This document shows, in pieces, positions 51,804-60,842 of a stretch of DNA of 64,000 bases. The position numbers were made by a program, and so were the translations under genes. Under the pieces are notes generated by a model. The model ran no database searches. It saw nothing but the letters and a program-made list of their open reading frames with translations, and was not told the origin of the DNA. The stretch is from an uncultured Pseudovibrio sp. (GTDB lineage: Bacteria > Pseudomonadota > Alphaproteobacteria > Rhizobiales > Stappiaceae). The DNA is taken from positions 124,001-188,000 of the forward strand of contig CANMBS010000005.1 of the NCBI GenBank assembly GCA_947496145.1. Reading direction: 5' to 3'. The stretch's first letter is position 1; every line of letters starts with the position of its first letter.

Positions 51804-53183
51804 CTACTTCAGCTTCAGCAGTTCATCCAGATAGTACAGCACCTCAACTGAGGCGGCCTCCATCCGTTTGTAAGCCTCATCAGCAGCCTCATGATTACCG
51901 GTTCCAATCAATCGGGCACATTCTTTCCCTTGCTCGTGGACATCACGATGAACTGGTTTGAGCTTCTTGAACGCCTGACTCTCACGGATTTCCGGGTCCT
52001 CGACCTTGTCATACCACTTACCAAGACGACATTCATGATGGTCTGAAAGCTCTTTCGCTTGCTTCTTGTGAAGCCCGACAGACATCTCAGCAAGATGCTT
52101 CTTCCAGATAATGTGATCCGCTTTCGCCCGGTGCAAAATGAAGTGAGGAACGCCGCGTTTTTCAAACTCTGAGAATTGCTCTTCAACAATACTCTCAGAT
52201 TTTGCAACTGTTTCAATAACGTATTCAATACGCTCATTCACATCCCGAGCGTGGTCTGCAATAGAGTGGACACCACGATTGATCTCATGAGTTGCCTCTT
52301 CCTGCTGTGTCAGTTGACGTGCAATTTCACGCATCTGCGTACTTGCCATTCCAACATCACGAAGCACTTCAGAAATTAAGTTCTCGGCATTCTGAGAATT
52401 ATCAATACTCTTGCCAACCAGCGATTGTGCATCACTTACGGCTGAGTTCACATCATTCACATGTCCCTGCAAAGTCTCGATCCGGGTGCGGATATCATCC
52501 GTTGCCTGTTGTGTCTGGCCAGACAGGTCCTTCACCTCGGAAGCCACAACAGCAAAACCTTTACCCGCCTCGCCCGCGCGCGCAGCTTCAATCGTTGCAT
52601 TCAGCGCCAGTAAGTTGGTTTGCTTTGCCAACCCTTCAATCGTGCCAACAAAAGTACCGATCTGAACAGCTGCTGCCGTCAGCTCATTTGCAGCAGCAGT
52701 CATGGTTTCAAAGAACTGCCCGATATGCTGGCTGGCATCAGCAGATTCTCGTGTTGCCGCCTCACCTTGCTGCATCGCTGCATTGGCAGATTCGACCGCA
52801 TCAGCCGCCCCTTGTGCATTGTTTGCAATCTCAGAAAAAGAGACATTCAGCTCTTCAACCCCGGTCGCGATTGTCTGTGCGCCTTCATCCGCTTTACGAA
52901 TGTGCCAGGTAATCTGCGAAATCGCTGCCATGGACTCGCTGGCATGTAGCGAATAGTTTACAGTTTGGCCGAGAGTACGTTCATATTGAGTACAAAGCTT
53001 CTGCTTCAGGCTCTCAAATTGCCCGTAAAGGTCAGGCGAAATCCCTTCCACTTCAGGCAGCGGGCGATCTTCCATCAAAGCCAAAAGTAAAGCATCAATT
53101 CCTTCACGGCTGATAAGCTCCACATCTGTTGGTTGTGAAACCTGAGCCTTCGGTGAGTTATTCAACATACCAGACCAATTCAT
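51804..53183 (-). CDS. Soluble methyl-accepting chemotaxis protein with CZB zinc-binding domain
   Basis: A 459-aa cytosolic chemoreceptor without a membrane segment. A short N-terminal part is followed by a long coiled-coil signalling domain. Its hairpin tip, [36 protein letters not shown] (in part, near residues 183-218), binds CheA/CheW. The C-terminal CZB domain has His in [23 protein letters not shown] and [10 protein letters not shown], the 3-His/1-Cys zinc site that senses oxidants such as hypochlorous acid in other bacteria. Sensing of oxidants or zinc is therefore likely. No che genes are nearby, so it joins an array encoded elsewhere. Confidence 0.92.
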   Translation of the reverse strand: MNWSGMLNNSPKAQVSQPTDVELISREGIDALLLALMEDRPLPEVEGISPDLYGQFESLKQKLCTQYERTLGQTVNYSLHASESMAAISQITWHIRKADEGAQTIATGVEELNVSFSEIANNAQGAADAVESANAAMQQGEAATRESADASQHIGQFFETMTAAANELTAAAVQIGTFVGTIEGLAKQTNLLALNATIEAARAGEAGKGFAVVASEVKDLSGQTQQATDDIRTRIETLQGHVNDVNSAVSDAQSLVGKSIDNSQNAENLISEVLRDVGMASTQMREIARQLTQQEEATHEINRGVHSIADHARDVNERIEYVIETVAKSESIVEEQFSEFEKRGVPHFILHRAKADHIIWKKHLAEMSVGLHKKQAKELSDHHECRLGKWYDKVEDPEIRESQAFKKLKPVHRDVHEQGKECARLIGTGNHEAADEAYKRMEAASVEVLYYLDELLKLK

Positions 53184-53462
53184 CTCGGACTACCTTCTTA
53201 ACTGCGCTTAAAACGCAGTTGCCCCATGAGATGCTGCAGTTTTACCACCCAGTCCGCACTATGCATGAACAAGGTAAATACAGCACCTTTGTCTGCAAGA
53301 ACCACAGCTCTTCCGGAACGATCACCCCAATCGCATGCAATTTGCATGTACCCGGAAAAACTATGCTTAACGCATATGAAAAATATCCCCTGCAATAGTT
53401 AACAATACTATAAATCCAATATTTGTCTGAAACTTCAGTTAGCTCAAGAAAGTCCTTACAAA
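53184..53462. other. Intergenic region between chemoreceptor promoter side and the U32 terminator
   Basis: No gene recognised. It holds the upstream region of the chemoreceptor gene. Confidence 0.35.
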
Positions 53463-53493
53463 ACAAAAGCCCCGGTCTTTCTCAGACCGGGGC
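53463..53493 (-). terminator. Terminator of the U32 gene
   Basis: On the minus strand GCCCCGGTCT and AGACCGGGGC form a perfect 10-bp stem with a 5-nt loop, followed by TTTTGTTTTG. Confidence 0.92.
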
Positions 53494-53520
53494 ACACAAT
53501 ATACAAATTAGACTAAGTTA

Positions 53521-55167
53521 TTAGCTCACTTCGTGCTTCAATGCGTTGCGGGCGAGCATTTCACCCTGCTTCTTGGTCTTCAGGATTTCGCGAGCCTTCT
53601 CAAACTTCGGGTCTTCCCAGAAGATCATGCAGCCATTGCAGCCACGACCACAGCATCCTTCCAGACCAAGACGCGGAGACTTTGGCTTACGGTCCTGACT
53701 GCCCTCGGCAATCGCATCGATCAGTCGGTCACGCTGACTTTCATACTTGTTTTGCTGCGCGTCAGTAGCTTCGCCACGTGCTTCAATACGCTCAGAAGTC
53801 CGGTCCAGTTTCAAACGACTCCACTGCTCAGGTGTAAGCGGCTTTTCCTTACGCACCACAGTATTGACCGGGAAGCGGTCTTTAAACGTCGCCGCGTCTT
53901 CTTTATCGAACAGAGAAAATGGAATGCGCACAACCGGCTGCTTACCAGCATGCACTTCCTGTGTCATTTCACCGGACTTCGCATCTTCAAAATCATAGAT
54001 ACGCAGAAGTATGCTTTCATCAGACAGCGGTTGCAGGAACTCCAGAACCTCACCGGCAACAATCTTGTTCTTCACCTTCATGTAGAAAGCTTCGTCCGTC
54101 ACATCTTCGATGATACCCGCAAACTCCCATTCACCGATGGAATGCGTGTCTTCGTAGTTGTGAGCGTAATTGTTCAGACGACCTTCGTGGAACGCAGTGG
54201 TGTAGCCACGGTTGGCAACGCTGTACATCTCATCCATGTACTTCTGCGGGTTCCAGTTGTCTGGATCGCGGTAGTAATCATCAATCGCCATACGGTAAGC
54301 ACGCGCAACAACAGCCACGTAATACATGGACTTGTTACGGCCTTCGATCTTCAGAGAATCCACCCCAATACGCAGGAAATCGTTGAGCTTAGGCATCAGG
54401 CAAAGGTCTTTAGAGTTCAGAATGTAAGACCCGCGCCCATCTTCTAAAATTGGCATCAGCTCACCCGGACGGCAGCCTTCTTCAAGCAGAAACTCGAACA
54501 TGCCAATATTGTCTTCGTTCAGCTCAAGCTCATTGATAGTGCCGTCTTTCATGCGCATGCGCACTTTGTAGTTCCAACGACAGGAATTCGCGCAGTTCCC
54601 CTGGTTCGCACCACGCTCTGCCATGAAGTTGGATAGCAGGCAACGACCAGAATAGGTCATGCACATAGCCCCATGAACAAATGCTTCCAGGCGGATATCC
54701 GGGCACTTCTCCCGAATTTCAGAGAGCTCGGGAAAGGAAACCTCACGTGCCAGAACCACCAGATCAGCACCTTGCTCTTTCCAGAAGTCTACGGAAAGCC
54801 ATGAACACACGTTCGCCTGCGTTGAGATGTGCAGCGGCACGTTTGGCAGCTCTTTACGCATAAACTGGAACACACCCGGATCAGCAATAATCAGACCATC
54901 TGGATTAATGTCACGAATGGTCTCCGCATATTCCTTCAGCTTGGGAACATCTTTATTATGCGAAAACAGGTTCAGCGTCAGATAAACACGCTTGCCGTGC
55001 TTATGTGCAAATTCAATACCTTCAACGACCTGCTCAAGCGTAAACTCTGCCTTCGTGCGCAGGGACATATCTGGCGTACCAAGGTAGATTGCATCTGCTC
55101 CGTAAAGAACGGCAATCTTAAGCTTCTGCAAGTTGCCCGCAGGCATCAGGAGTTCTGAGGTTCTCAT
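53521..55167 (-). CDS. U32 family protein, TrhP/YegQ-like, with extra C-terminal Cys motif
   Basis: A 548-aa protein. The N-terminal TIM-barrel half shows ELLMPAGNLQKLKIAVLYGADAIYLG in part, then FVHGAMCMTYSGRCLLSNFM and RGANQGNCANSCRWNYKV. These hold the four Cys of the U32 signature that bind an iron-sulfur cluster. DSLKIEGRNKSMYYVA follows. The relatives hydroxylate tRNA U34 (TrhP/YegQ) and use prephenate. It is about 90 residues longer than YegQ. The extra C-terminal region carries CCGRGCNGCMIFW near residue 515, a second Cys cluster. Substrate and cluster content are inference. The gene stands alone. Confidence 0.85.
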   Translation of the reverse strand: MRTSELLMPAGNLQKLKIAVLYGADAIYLGTPDMSLRTKAEFTLEQVVEGIEFAHKHGKRVYLTLNLFSHNKDVPKLKEYAETIRDINPDGLIIADPGVFQFMRKELPNVPLHISTQANVCSWLSVDFWKEQGADLVVLAREVSFPELSEIREKCPDIRLEAFVHGAMCMTYSGRCLLSNFMAERGANQGNCANSCRWNYKVRMRMKDGTINELELNEDNIGMFEFLLEEGCRPGELMPILEDGRGSYILNSKDLCLMPKLNDFLRIGVDSLKIEGRNKSMYYVAVVARAYRMAIDDYYRDPDNWNPQKYMDEMYSVANRGYTTAFHEGRLNNYAHNYEDTHSIGEWEFAGIIEDVTDEAFYMKVKNKIVAGEVLEFLQPLSDESILLRIYDFEDAKSGEMTQEVHAGKQPVVRIPFSLFDKEDAATFKDRFPVNTVVRKEKPLTPEQWSRLKLDRTSERIEARGEATDAQQNKYESQRDRLIDAIAEGSQDRKPKSPRLGLEGCCGRGCNGCMIFWEDPKFEKAREILKTKKQGEMLARNALKHEVS

Positions 55168-55406
55168 AGCTTCAACCGGATTTTTCTTTTTGCTGCCCTA
55201 CACGGGCGCAGTTGTGGCAGCGCCTCAACCTCACATCATGCAAACGATAAGGGAAGCGCAATGACTTTAGACACGCTTCTAGGCGATTTCGCTGCAATTG
55301 AACAGTAGTTTTTTAACTCTCTGATCCGCACCACGGCAGATATTGCAATAACAGGAAAAACGAGTAGCATGACATTTGTTCACTTTTTGTTCGAAATTGA
55401 GGTTTC

Positions 55407-56261
55407 ATGTCTTTTTCCATCACCCAGCAGCGTAGGTCCACATTCAAAGCTCTCCATTTTAAAAAAGAAGCTTTCATAATGCCTAACCCCTTTGACGCAG
55501 GCACAACACGAATTCTGGAGCATTCTGGTTTTAAAGCAATCGCCACCACAAGTGCCGGACTAGCTTTTACCAAAGGCTATCAGGATGAAATCGGAGCACT
55601 CAGTCTTGACACATCGCTCGCTCATGCTCAGGAAATTGTCGCCGCCACAACACTTCCTGTAAATGGTGACCTTGAAAACGGCTATGGCGACACACCGGAA
55701 GACGTTGCAGAAACAATAAAAGGCGCAATAGAAGTCGGTCTGGCAGGCTGCTCAATTGAAGACTTCTCTTCAACATATGCAGCAAGGTACTATCCGTTGG
55801 ATTTAGCCATTGAGCGGATTAGGACTGCCCATGATGCACGGGCAAACACACCGGACTTTGTCCTCACAGCAAGAGCAGAAGCTCCGATCAAAAGCGAAGA
55901 AGATCTGCACAACACTATCTTTCGCCTGAACGCCTTCGCAGATGCGGGAGCTGATGTTGTCTTCGCCCCGGAGCTGAGCAAATCAGAATGGCTGAAAATA
56001 GCACTTCCGCAGCTTAAAGCCCCCCTTAATGTCGTTGCAACGATGCCGAACACCTCAATTTCATATCAGGAACTCGAGAACCTTGGCGTAACTCGTATCT
56101 CTATCGGCTCAGCTCTAGCTCGCCTCGCCTATGGCGCATTCCTTGACGCAGCAACAGCATTAAGCACTTCAGCAGATTTCTCCTGCTTCAAACAGGCACC
56201 TAACTTTGAAGAAATACACAAACTCATGCGCACCTTAAAAGCAGATGAGCCCGCCATTTAA
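55407..56261 (+). CDS. Isocitrate lyase/PEP mutase family lyase
   Basis: A 284-aa TIM-barrel enzyme. FIMPNPFDAGTTRILEHSGFKAIATTSAG (in part) begins the family core. VNGDLENGYGDTPEDVAETI holds the metal-binding Asp and Glu, GLAGCSIEDFSS contains the second acidic pair, and LTARAEA follows. The catalytic Cys loop of isocitrate lyase (K-x-C-G-H) is missing, so this belongs to the PEP mutase-like branch that includes oxaloacetate hydrolases and methylisocitrate-lyase relatives. Substrate is unknown. It is convergent with a LysR regulator gene, 111 bp away. Confidence 0.85.
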   Translation: MSFSITQQRRSTFKALHFKKEAFIMPNPFDAGTTRILEHSGFKAIATTSAGLAFTKGYQDEIGALSLDTSLAHAQEIVAATTLPVNGDLENGYGDTPEDVAETIKGAIEVGLAGCSIEDFSSTYAARYYPLDLAIERIRTAHDARANTPDFVLTARAEAPIKSEEDLHNTIFRLNAFADAGADVVFAPELSKSEWLKIALPQLKAPLNVVATMPNTSISYQELENLGVTRISIGSALARLAYGAFLDAATALSTSADFSCFKQAPNFEEIHKLMRTLKADEPAI

Positions 56262-56372
56262 ATTGCCATCCGCAAAAAACAAATTGGGCAGGAACCAAAG
56301 CTCCCGCCCAACCCAAAATCTATGATTTCCCCAGGTCACGAGCTTGCCTACCAGCAAGCACTCAAACCTGAG

Positions 56373-57299
56373 TTAATCAGCCATTTCTGGTTCAAGAATA
56401 TCATCATCGACAAAGTCATAACGCAGTTGGCTTTCAAGCCAGTCACGGAAGCAATGGATTTTCGGTTCAGCGCCGCGTTTCTCACGCCACATCAACCGAT
56501 GCTCACGTCCATCCAGCTGATACTCAGGGAATATTGGAACAAGACGCCCAGCCTTTTCAGCTTCGGCGCTCAAAAGGTTCGACTCAAGTACAATCCCAAA
56601 GCCTTTCTCAGCAGCATCCAGCGCAAGAGCAGCATTTTCAAACACCATCATGTCGTTAACAATAGCATTTGAAACACCAGCCTCAGAAAGCCAGTTCTCC
56701 CAGGAAACAGTAGCCCCTTCACTGCGTATAATTGGCAGTTTCAGCAGCTCCTGAGGTTTCTTAGGATACCCCAGCTTATCCAGCAGTTCCGGAGCGATAA
56801 GCGGGCGAAACTTCTCGCGACCGAGAGCAATCTCGTCAAACTCCTCCGGACTCTCAACCTGACGGCTGAACACAAGGTCATAAAGACCACCGTCAATGCT
56901 GTCTTCCGCACGACCACTGGAAACAGTAACTGTAATTTCAGGGTTCTGCGAAGAGAAAGAACGGAGACGACGCAACAGCCACTTGCTGGCAAAGCTGGAA
57001 GAACAATTGATACTTAAAGTATCTCTGTTCCCAACCGCCTCAATGGTACGGGTTGCAGTTGAAATGCGATCGAACGCCTCAGAAATCTCCGAGGCATATC
57101 TGTAAGCGGCAGCAGTTGGAAAAACTGCGCGGGACCGACGCTCAAAAAGCTCCAGCCCCAGATGATCTTCAAGGGCCTTCAATCGATGACTGACAGCACT
57201 CGCGGTAATTGCAAGCTTCTGCGCTGCGGAAACCAAACTCCCGGTTTCCATAACAGCACGAAACGCGACCAAAGCATTCAAAGGGGGCAAACGATTCAT
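56373..57299 (-). CDS. LysR family transcriptional regulator (GcvA-like)
   Basis: A 308-aa regulator. ATG 57299 is chosen, with AAGG at about 6 nt upstream. The winged HTH reads LPPLNALVAFRAVMETGSLVSAAQKLAITASAVSHRLKALEDHLG (residues about 3-48, in part). The GcvA-like opening PPLNALVAF is evident, followed by LFERRSRAVFPT. The C-terminal substrate-binding domain has SSFASKWLLRRLRSFSSQNPEI (in part). Targets cannot be named. The adjacent lyase gene is convergent, not divergent, so regulation of it is only a guess. Confidence 0.9.
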   Translation of the reverse strand: MNRLPPLNALVAFRAVMETGSLVSAAQKLAITASAVSHRLKALEDHLGLELFERRSRAVFPTAAAYRYASEISEAFDRISTATRTIEAVGNRDTLSINCSSSFASKWLLRRLRSFSSQNPEITVTVSSGRAEDSIDGGLYDLVFSRQVESPEEFDEIALGREKFRPLIAPELLDKLGYPKKPQELLKLPIIRSEGATVSWENWLSEAGVSNAIVNDMMVFENAALALDAAEKGFGIVLESNLLSAEAEKAGRLVPIFPEYQLDGREHRLMWREKRGAEPKIHCFRDWLESQLRYDFVDDDILEPEMAD

Positions 57300-57640
57300 G
57301 AAATGCCTTATTTTGATAGAGTGAGAGATACAACGAATATTCCGAATAATGATGTAGACGTAACACAGGGTCACTCAAATTTGAACACTTTTTTATTAGT
57401 CATATGACGCATCACTCATGTAAAACTATCGATTTCCACAATAGACATAGGATTAATAAATGATCTCAATTATTGATAATCCTGATTTTATTTATATCTA
57501 TACTAAACAAATTATCGATTCTTAAAAATACATATTAAGCATACTCGATCCCATCAATTTTACCTTAGGACATTTTTTAAAAATCGTATTTTACATACCG
57601 AGGCTAAAGATCAAAAAAACTAACTATTCAACTGAAGCTT
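57300..57640. other. AT-rich intergenic region upstream of the LysR gene
   Basis: No gene. Very AT-rich, with TATCGATT twice (57427-57434 and 57513-57520) and an ATTATTGATAAT palindrome between. It could hold the promoter and regulator sites of the LysR gene. No terminator is seen for the citrate-synthase-like gene. Confidence 0.4.
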
Positions 57641-58828
57641 CTACGAGGTTGGACGAATACCAGTATACGCCGCTCTGGGGCGGATTTGTTCTTGCATTTG
57701 GTATTGTTCTAATGCTTGAGCGACCCAACCGCTAATTCTTGAAATACAAAACAAAATTCCCGCAGAATTTTTTGGCAAATCCAGAATTTGCACCAAAAGA
57801 GCTAGTGGAAAGTCCACATTCATATGCTTCCCAAACAGCTCATTTGCCCTTTCCAGCAAGAAAGGAATCAATTCAATGAGCGGGTGTTCAAGCCCGGTTT
57901 GCCTGAGCATAGTCAACAGAAACGTTCCTCTTGGGTCAGGCCCGCCATATACAGTATGTCCAAAACCCGGGAGCTGCTCACCATTCATGCATCGTTCCTG
58001 CAAAACTGCTTCGATATCCTGAGATTCATGAATATACTTCAGCCAACTCAACACACGCTCCGCATTGGTTCCATGCCGGGGTCCCATAAAGGCACCTAAC
58101 CCAGAGATCAGAACCGCATGCAAAGGTGCGCGGGTTGAGGCAGCACACCTTACCGCATAGGCACTTGTGTTAAGTTCGTGGTCAGCACATAAAACCAGCG
58201 TCGCTCGAATAAGGTCGATAGCTCTTTCATCATGCACCTCCCAGGCCTCTGCAATCTGTCGATGCAAAGGCACAGCACTGGGAGGCTGCATGAGCAAAGC
58301 ACTCGCAGCAAGGCGCAGCAGGCCCGCCCCCTTCTTCTTTAAAAGTTCCGGAGAAAGCGAATAGGCAGCATTGTCCTGCTCGGGCCATGTGCACAGAGCA
58401 ATAATTGCACGCTCAACAGGTCGCAAACTATCAGGAACCATCGGAGCAGCATCTGGCGCAGGTTGCGCGAAAGGATCACTCTCGCACTCCCACAGCAGCG
58501 TAGAAACACTCTCCAGCGTACCAGCCTTTGCCAGCTCAAGCGCAGATTGCCCTCTGTAGTAGTGCCCCTCATCTGTAAGGTGGGTCAGTTTGGTCTCCAG
58601 AACACCCTTCGCCGCAGAACTTCGGCTCTGCCCGTCTCCTTCAGTATCTCCTTCCCCAGCTCGCCGGCCTCTTAAGAAGCGGATGTCAGAAGCATCATAA
58701 AGCCGTGTACGTCCCGGCCCCTGAACTGAACGCACCAGCCCCCGGCTTACATAAGCATAGAGCGTAGCCGGACGAACACCCAGCTCGTTAGCCGCTTCTT
58801 TTGCAGAAAGATAAATAACATCGGACAT
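57641..58828 (-). CDS. Citrate synthase family protein with N-terminal helix-turn-helix
   Basis: A 395-aa fusion. Residues about 5-55 form a MerR/excisionase-type HTH: YLSAKEAANELGVRPATLYAYVSRGLV (in part), then RTRLYDASDIRFLRGRR. A linker of about 25 residues leads to a citrate-synthase domain with ADHELNTSAYAVR (first active-site His), GAFMGPRHGTNAERV and PGFGHTVYGGPDPRG (second His). The C-terminal Asp region is NVDFPLAL, and RISGWVAQALEQY follows. Such HTH-citrate synthases exist in alphaproteobacteria. Whether they make citrate or methylcitrate, or regulate genes, is unsettled. There are no TCA-cycle genes beside it. Confidence 0.88.
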   Translation of the reverse strand: MSDVIYLSAKEAANELGVRPATLYAYVSRGLVRSVQGPGRTRLYDASDIRFLRGRRAGEGDTEGDGQSRSSAAKGVLETKLTHLTDEGHYYRGQSALELAKAGTLESVSTLLWECESDPFAQPAPDAAPMVPDSLRPVERAIIALCTWPEQDNAAYSLSPELLKKKGAGLLRLAASALLMQPPSAVPLHRQIAEAWEVHDERAIDLIRATLVLCADHELNTSAYAVRCAASTRAPLHAVLISGLGAFMGPRHGTNAERVLSWLKYIHESQDIEAVLQERCMNGEQLPGFGHTVYGGPDPRGTFLLTMLRQTGLEHPLIELIPFLLERANELFGKHMNVDFPLALLVQILDLPKNSAGILFCISRISGWVAQALEQYQMQEQIRPRAAYTGIRPTS

Positions 58829-59066
58829 GGTGCACCTGCTTTACAATCAATATTGATCATACAAATACAGAAGGAGAAGTTGCAAGCAGCCAGACAACAC
58901 AGCCAGAACAGCAGGATTTCTTAGAGAGAATTGATATGTAGTTGCATTTTCTATAGTTTGCCGCCTATAGATGCATAATTCATATGTTCTGCCTATTAGT
59001 CGACTTCCATCCCGTGCTCTTCGTTTTTAATCCAGAGCACCACTACCATTTCAAAAGACCTGATAA

Positions 59067-59660
59067 ATGCCAGAAATCCTGAAATCAGAAGATCCCCAGT
59101 TCTACGCAAAACTCTTATCTACCGTATTAGAGGACTATGATAACGAGGCACAAATTGAGAAATTCATGTGCAAGTCCTGGGAGATACACTACGATTTGTT
59201 TAACCCGGAAAACTTTGAAGATCCTGAAGATCAGGAGTGGTCTCAATATAATCCAGATCACTTTGAGGAACTTAAGGTCCCCCATCCCAAAGCTGCAACT
59301 TTGAATGTGTACGGCCATGAACGGCAAAAACACTACGATTTCACGACACTTCAGGACCTGATCAAAAATCCCGCATCATTCGAAGAACGAATTCTGAACT
59401 TCTTTGTTCATCACACCTTTGGCGATGGCGGAGCATATGCAGAAGGAAAGCACTTCAGATATGCGCAAACCACAATCGAAGACTATTATAAAACAAGCTT
59501 TACTCAGAAAGAGTTCATGCTTCGTTTGCTGCGCCTTGAAACCATAATCTTACCAAGTGCGGAAGATGGTTTGAAACTCGAATTTATGTGCGCATGGGAT
59601 ATGGAGCACGGTGTTGTGCTGGAGTTTAAAGAGGGAAACATAGTTAAAAGTGAGATTTAA
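59067..59660 (+). CDS. Hypothetical acidic protein (DUF6985-like C-terminus)
   Basis: A 197-aa acidic cytosolic protein without signal peptide or membrane segment. The middle contains NVYGHERQKHYDFTTLQDLI and NFFVHHTFGDGGAYAEG. The end contains LKLEFMCAWDMEHGVVLEFKEGNIV. That last form, a strand, then C-x-W-D-x-E-H-G-V, is typical of DUF6985/SMI1-type proteins, some of which are immunity proteins of toxin systems. No toxin gene is nearby. No strong ribosome-binding site is visible. The 238 bp upstream hold no gene. Confidence 0.6.
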   Translation: MPEILKSEDPQFYAKLLSTVLEDYDNEAQIEKFMCKSWEIHYDLFNPENFEDPEDQEWSQYNPDHFEELKVPHPKAATLNVYGHERQKHYDFTTLQDLIKNPASFEERILNFFVHHTFGDGGAYAEGKHFRYAQTTIEDYYKTSFTQKEFMLRLLRLETIILPSAEDGLKLEFMCAWDMEHGVVLEFKEGNIVKSEI

Positions 59661-59683
59661 GGCATTTCTCATGCTGTATACCA

Positions 59684-60697
59684 TCAGTTGCCATGGGTCT
59701 CATTAGCCGCTTCCGCAGCTTCAATCAGGTCCTTGCCGATCTCGTCTTCGAACTGGCCCCATACAGGCCGCATAACATCCACCCATTGCTGGCGCTGCTC
59801 AGGCGTCAGCTCACGCACAGTATAACCTGCATCAATAATCCGTTGCCGGTTCTTTTCGCTCGTCTTTACTGCTTGTCGATTGGCCTTTGCCAGCGTTTCC
59901 CGAAAGATGGTCAGAAACTGCTCTCGCACTCCTGTCTCAAGGCTCTCCAGCCATTCCTCAGGCGTGAAAACAACATACGCCAGCAACTGATGGCCAGTCT
60001 CCGTAATCCCTTCCTGAACCTCAAAGAAACGCGAAGTGAAGATGTTGGACCAGCTGTTCTCCTGCCCGTCCACAACGCCCAGCTGCAACGCCCCATAAAC
60101 CTCCTTGAACGCCAGCTTCTGTGCACTCGCGCCCATCGCCTCGATCATAGCAACAGCCACATCTGAGTTCTGTACGCGAAACTTCAGTCCCTCACCGTCA
60201 GAAGGCACCAGCAGCGGCTCTTCAGCAGAAAAGTGCTTCAATCCATCATAAAGATACCCAAGCCCGACAACCCCGAACTCAGACATTACATCAAGCAGTC
60301 CCTGCCCCGTCTCACTGGAAGTAAAACGCTGCACCGCATCCATGTCATCAAACAAAAACGGCAAATCAAAAAGGCGAAACTTATTGGTGTAAACTTCCAG
60401 TTTGGAAAGCGAGGGCGCTGCCAGTTGCACATCCCCCAGCAGCAGGGCTTCCATAACCTTTTCATCATCATAAAGCTGCGAAAAAGGAAACACCTGCATA
60501 CATGCCTTACCGTTCATCTCAGCGTTCACCCGTTCCGCCAGCATGCGCGCGAAATCCCCCTTAGGATGCCCTCTCGGCGGCACAACATGGCTGAACTTGA
60601 TGACAACCTCACCAGGCTTGCAGTCAATCTGGGCGAAAGCAGGTATGGCGAAAACAACGCCCAGAGCGAAAATTACGGCAACAATCGCTCTTCTCAT
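59684..60697 (-). CDS. TRAP transporter substrate-binding protein DctP (second copy)
   Basis: A 337-aa periplasmic DctP-type protein with a signal peptide of about 22 residues (cut after AFA). CKPGEVVIKFSHVVPPRGHPKGDFARMLAERVNAEMNG (in part), PFSQLYDDEKVMEALLLGDVQLAAPSLSKLE (in part) and GLKFRVQNSDVAVAMIEAMGA are typical. The Arg in FRVQ binds the substrate carboxylate. It is clearly paralogous to the DctP at 62998-63999. It is last in the operon dctP-dctQ-dctM-dctP. A terminator lies between dctM and this gene, so it may also be transcribed separately. Confidence 0.92.
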   Translation of the reverse strand: MRRAIVAVIFALGVVFAIPAFAQIDCKPGEVVIKFSHVVPPRGHPKGDFARMLAERVNAEMNGKACMQVFPFSQLYDDEKVMEALLLGDVQLAAPSLSKLEVYTNKFRLFDLPFLFDDMDAVQRFTSSETGQGLLDVMSEFGVVGLGYLYDGLKHFSAEEPLLVPSDGEGLKFRVQNSDVAVAMIEAMGASAQKLAFKEVYGALQLGVVDGQENSWSNIFTSRFFEVQEGITETGHQLLAYVVFTPEEWLESLETGVREQFLTIFRETLAKANRQAVKTSEKNRQRIIDAGYTVRELTPEQRQQWVDVMRPVWGQFEDEIGKDLIEAAEAANETHGN

Positions 60698-60792
60698 CAG
60701 CTCCTCTCGAAAACATCAGGACATTTCCTATTTTCTCAGATCGCAGCCAATATCCACCTAAGAGATTACCTCAGATTTTCAGCGAATAACGC

Positions 60793-60820
60793 AAAAGGCC
60801 GGAGCAATTGCCCCGGCCTT
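60793..60820 (-). terminator. Terminator between dctM and the second dctP
   Basis: On the minus strand AAGGCCGGGG-CAATTG-CTCCGGCCTTTT folds into a strong stem ending in TTTT. It is 23 bp after the dctM stop. Confidence 0.8.
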
Positions 60821-60842
60821 CCAGCAACACTGCACATTACAG

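Noticed and set aside
56284-56311. Terminator after the PEP-mutase-family gene (TTGGGC...GCCCAA)
   Set aside because: The stem has mismatches and no T tract follows, so it is too weak to list.
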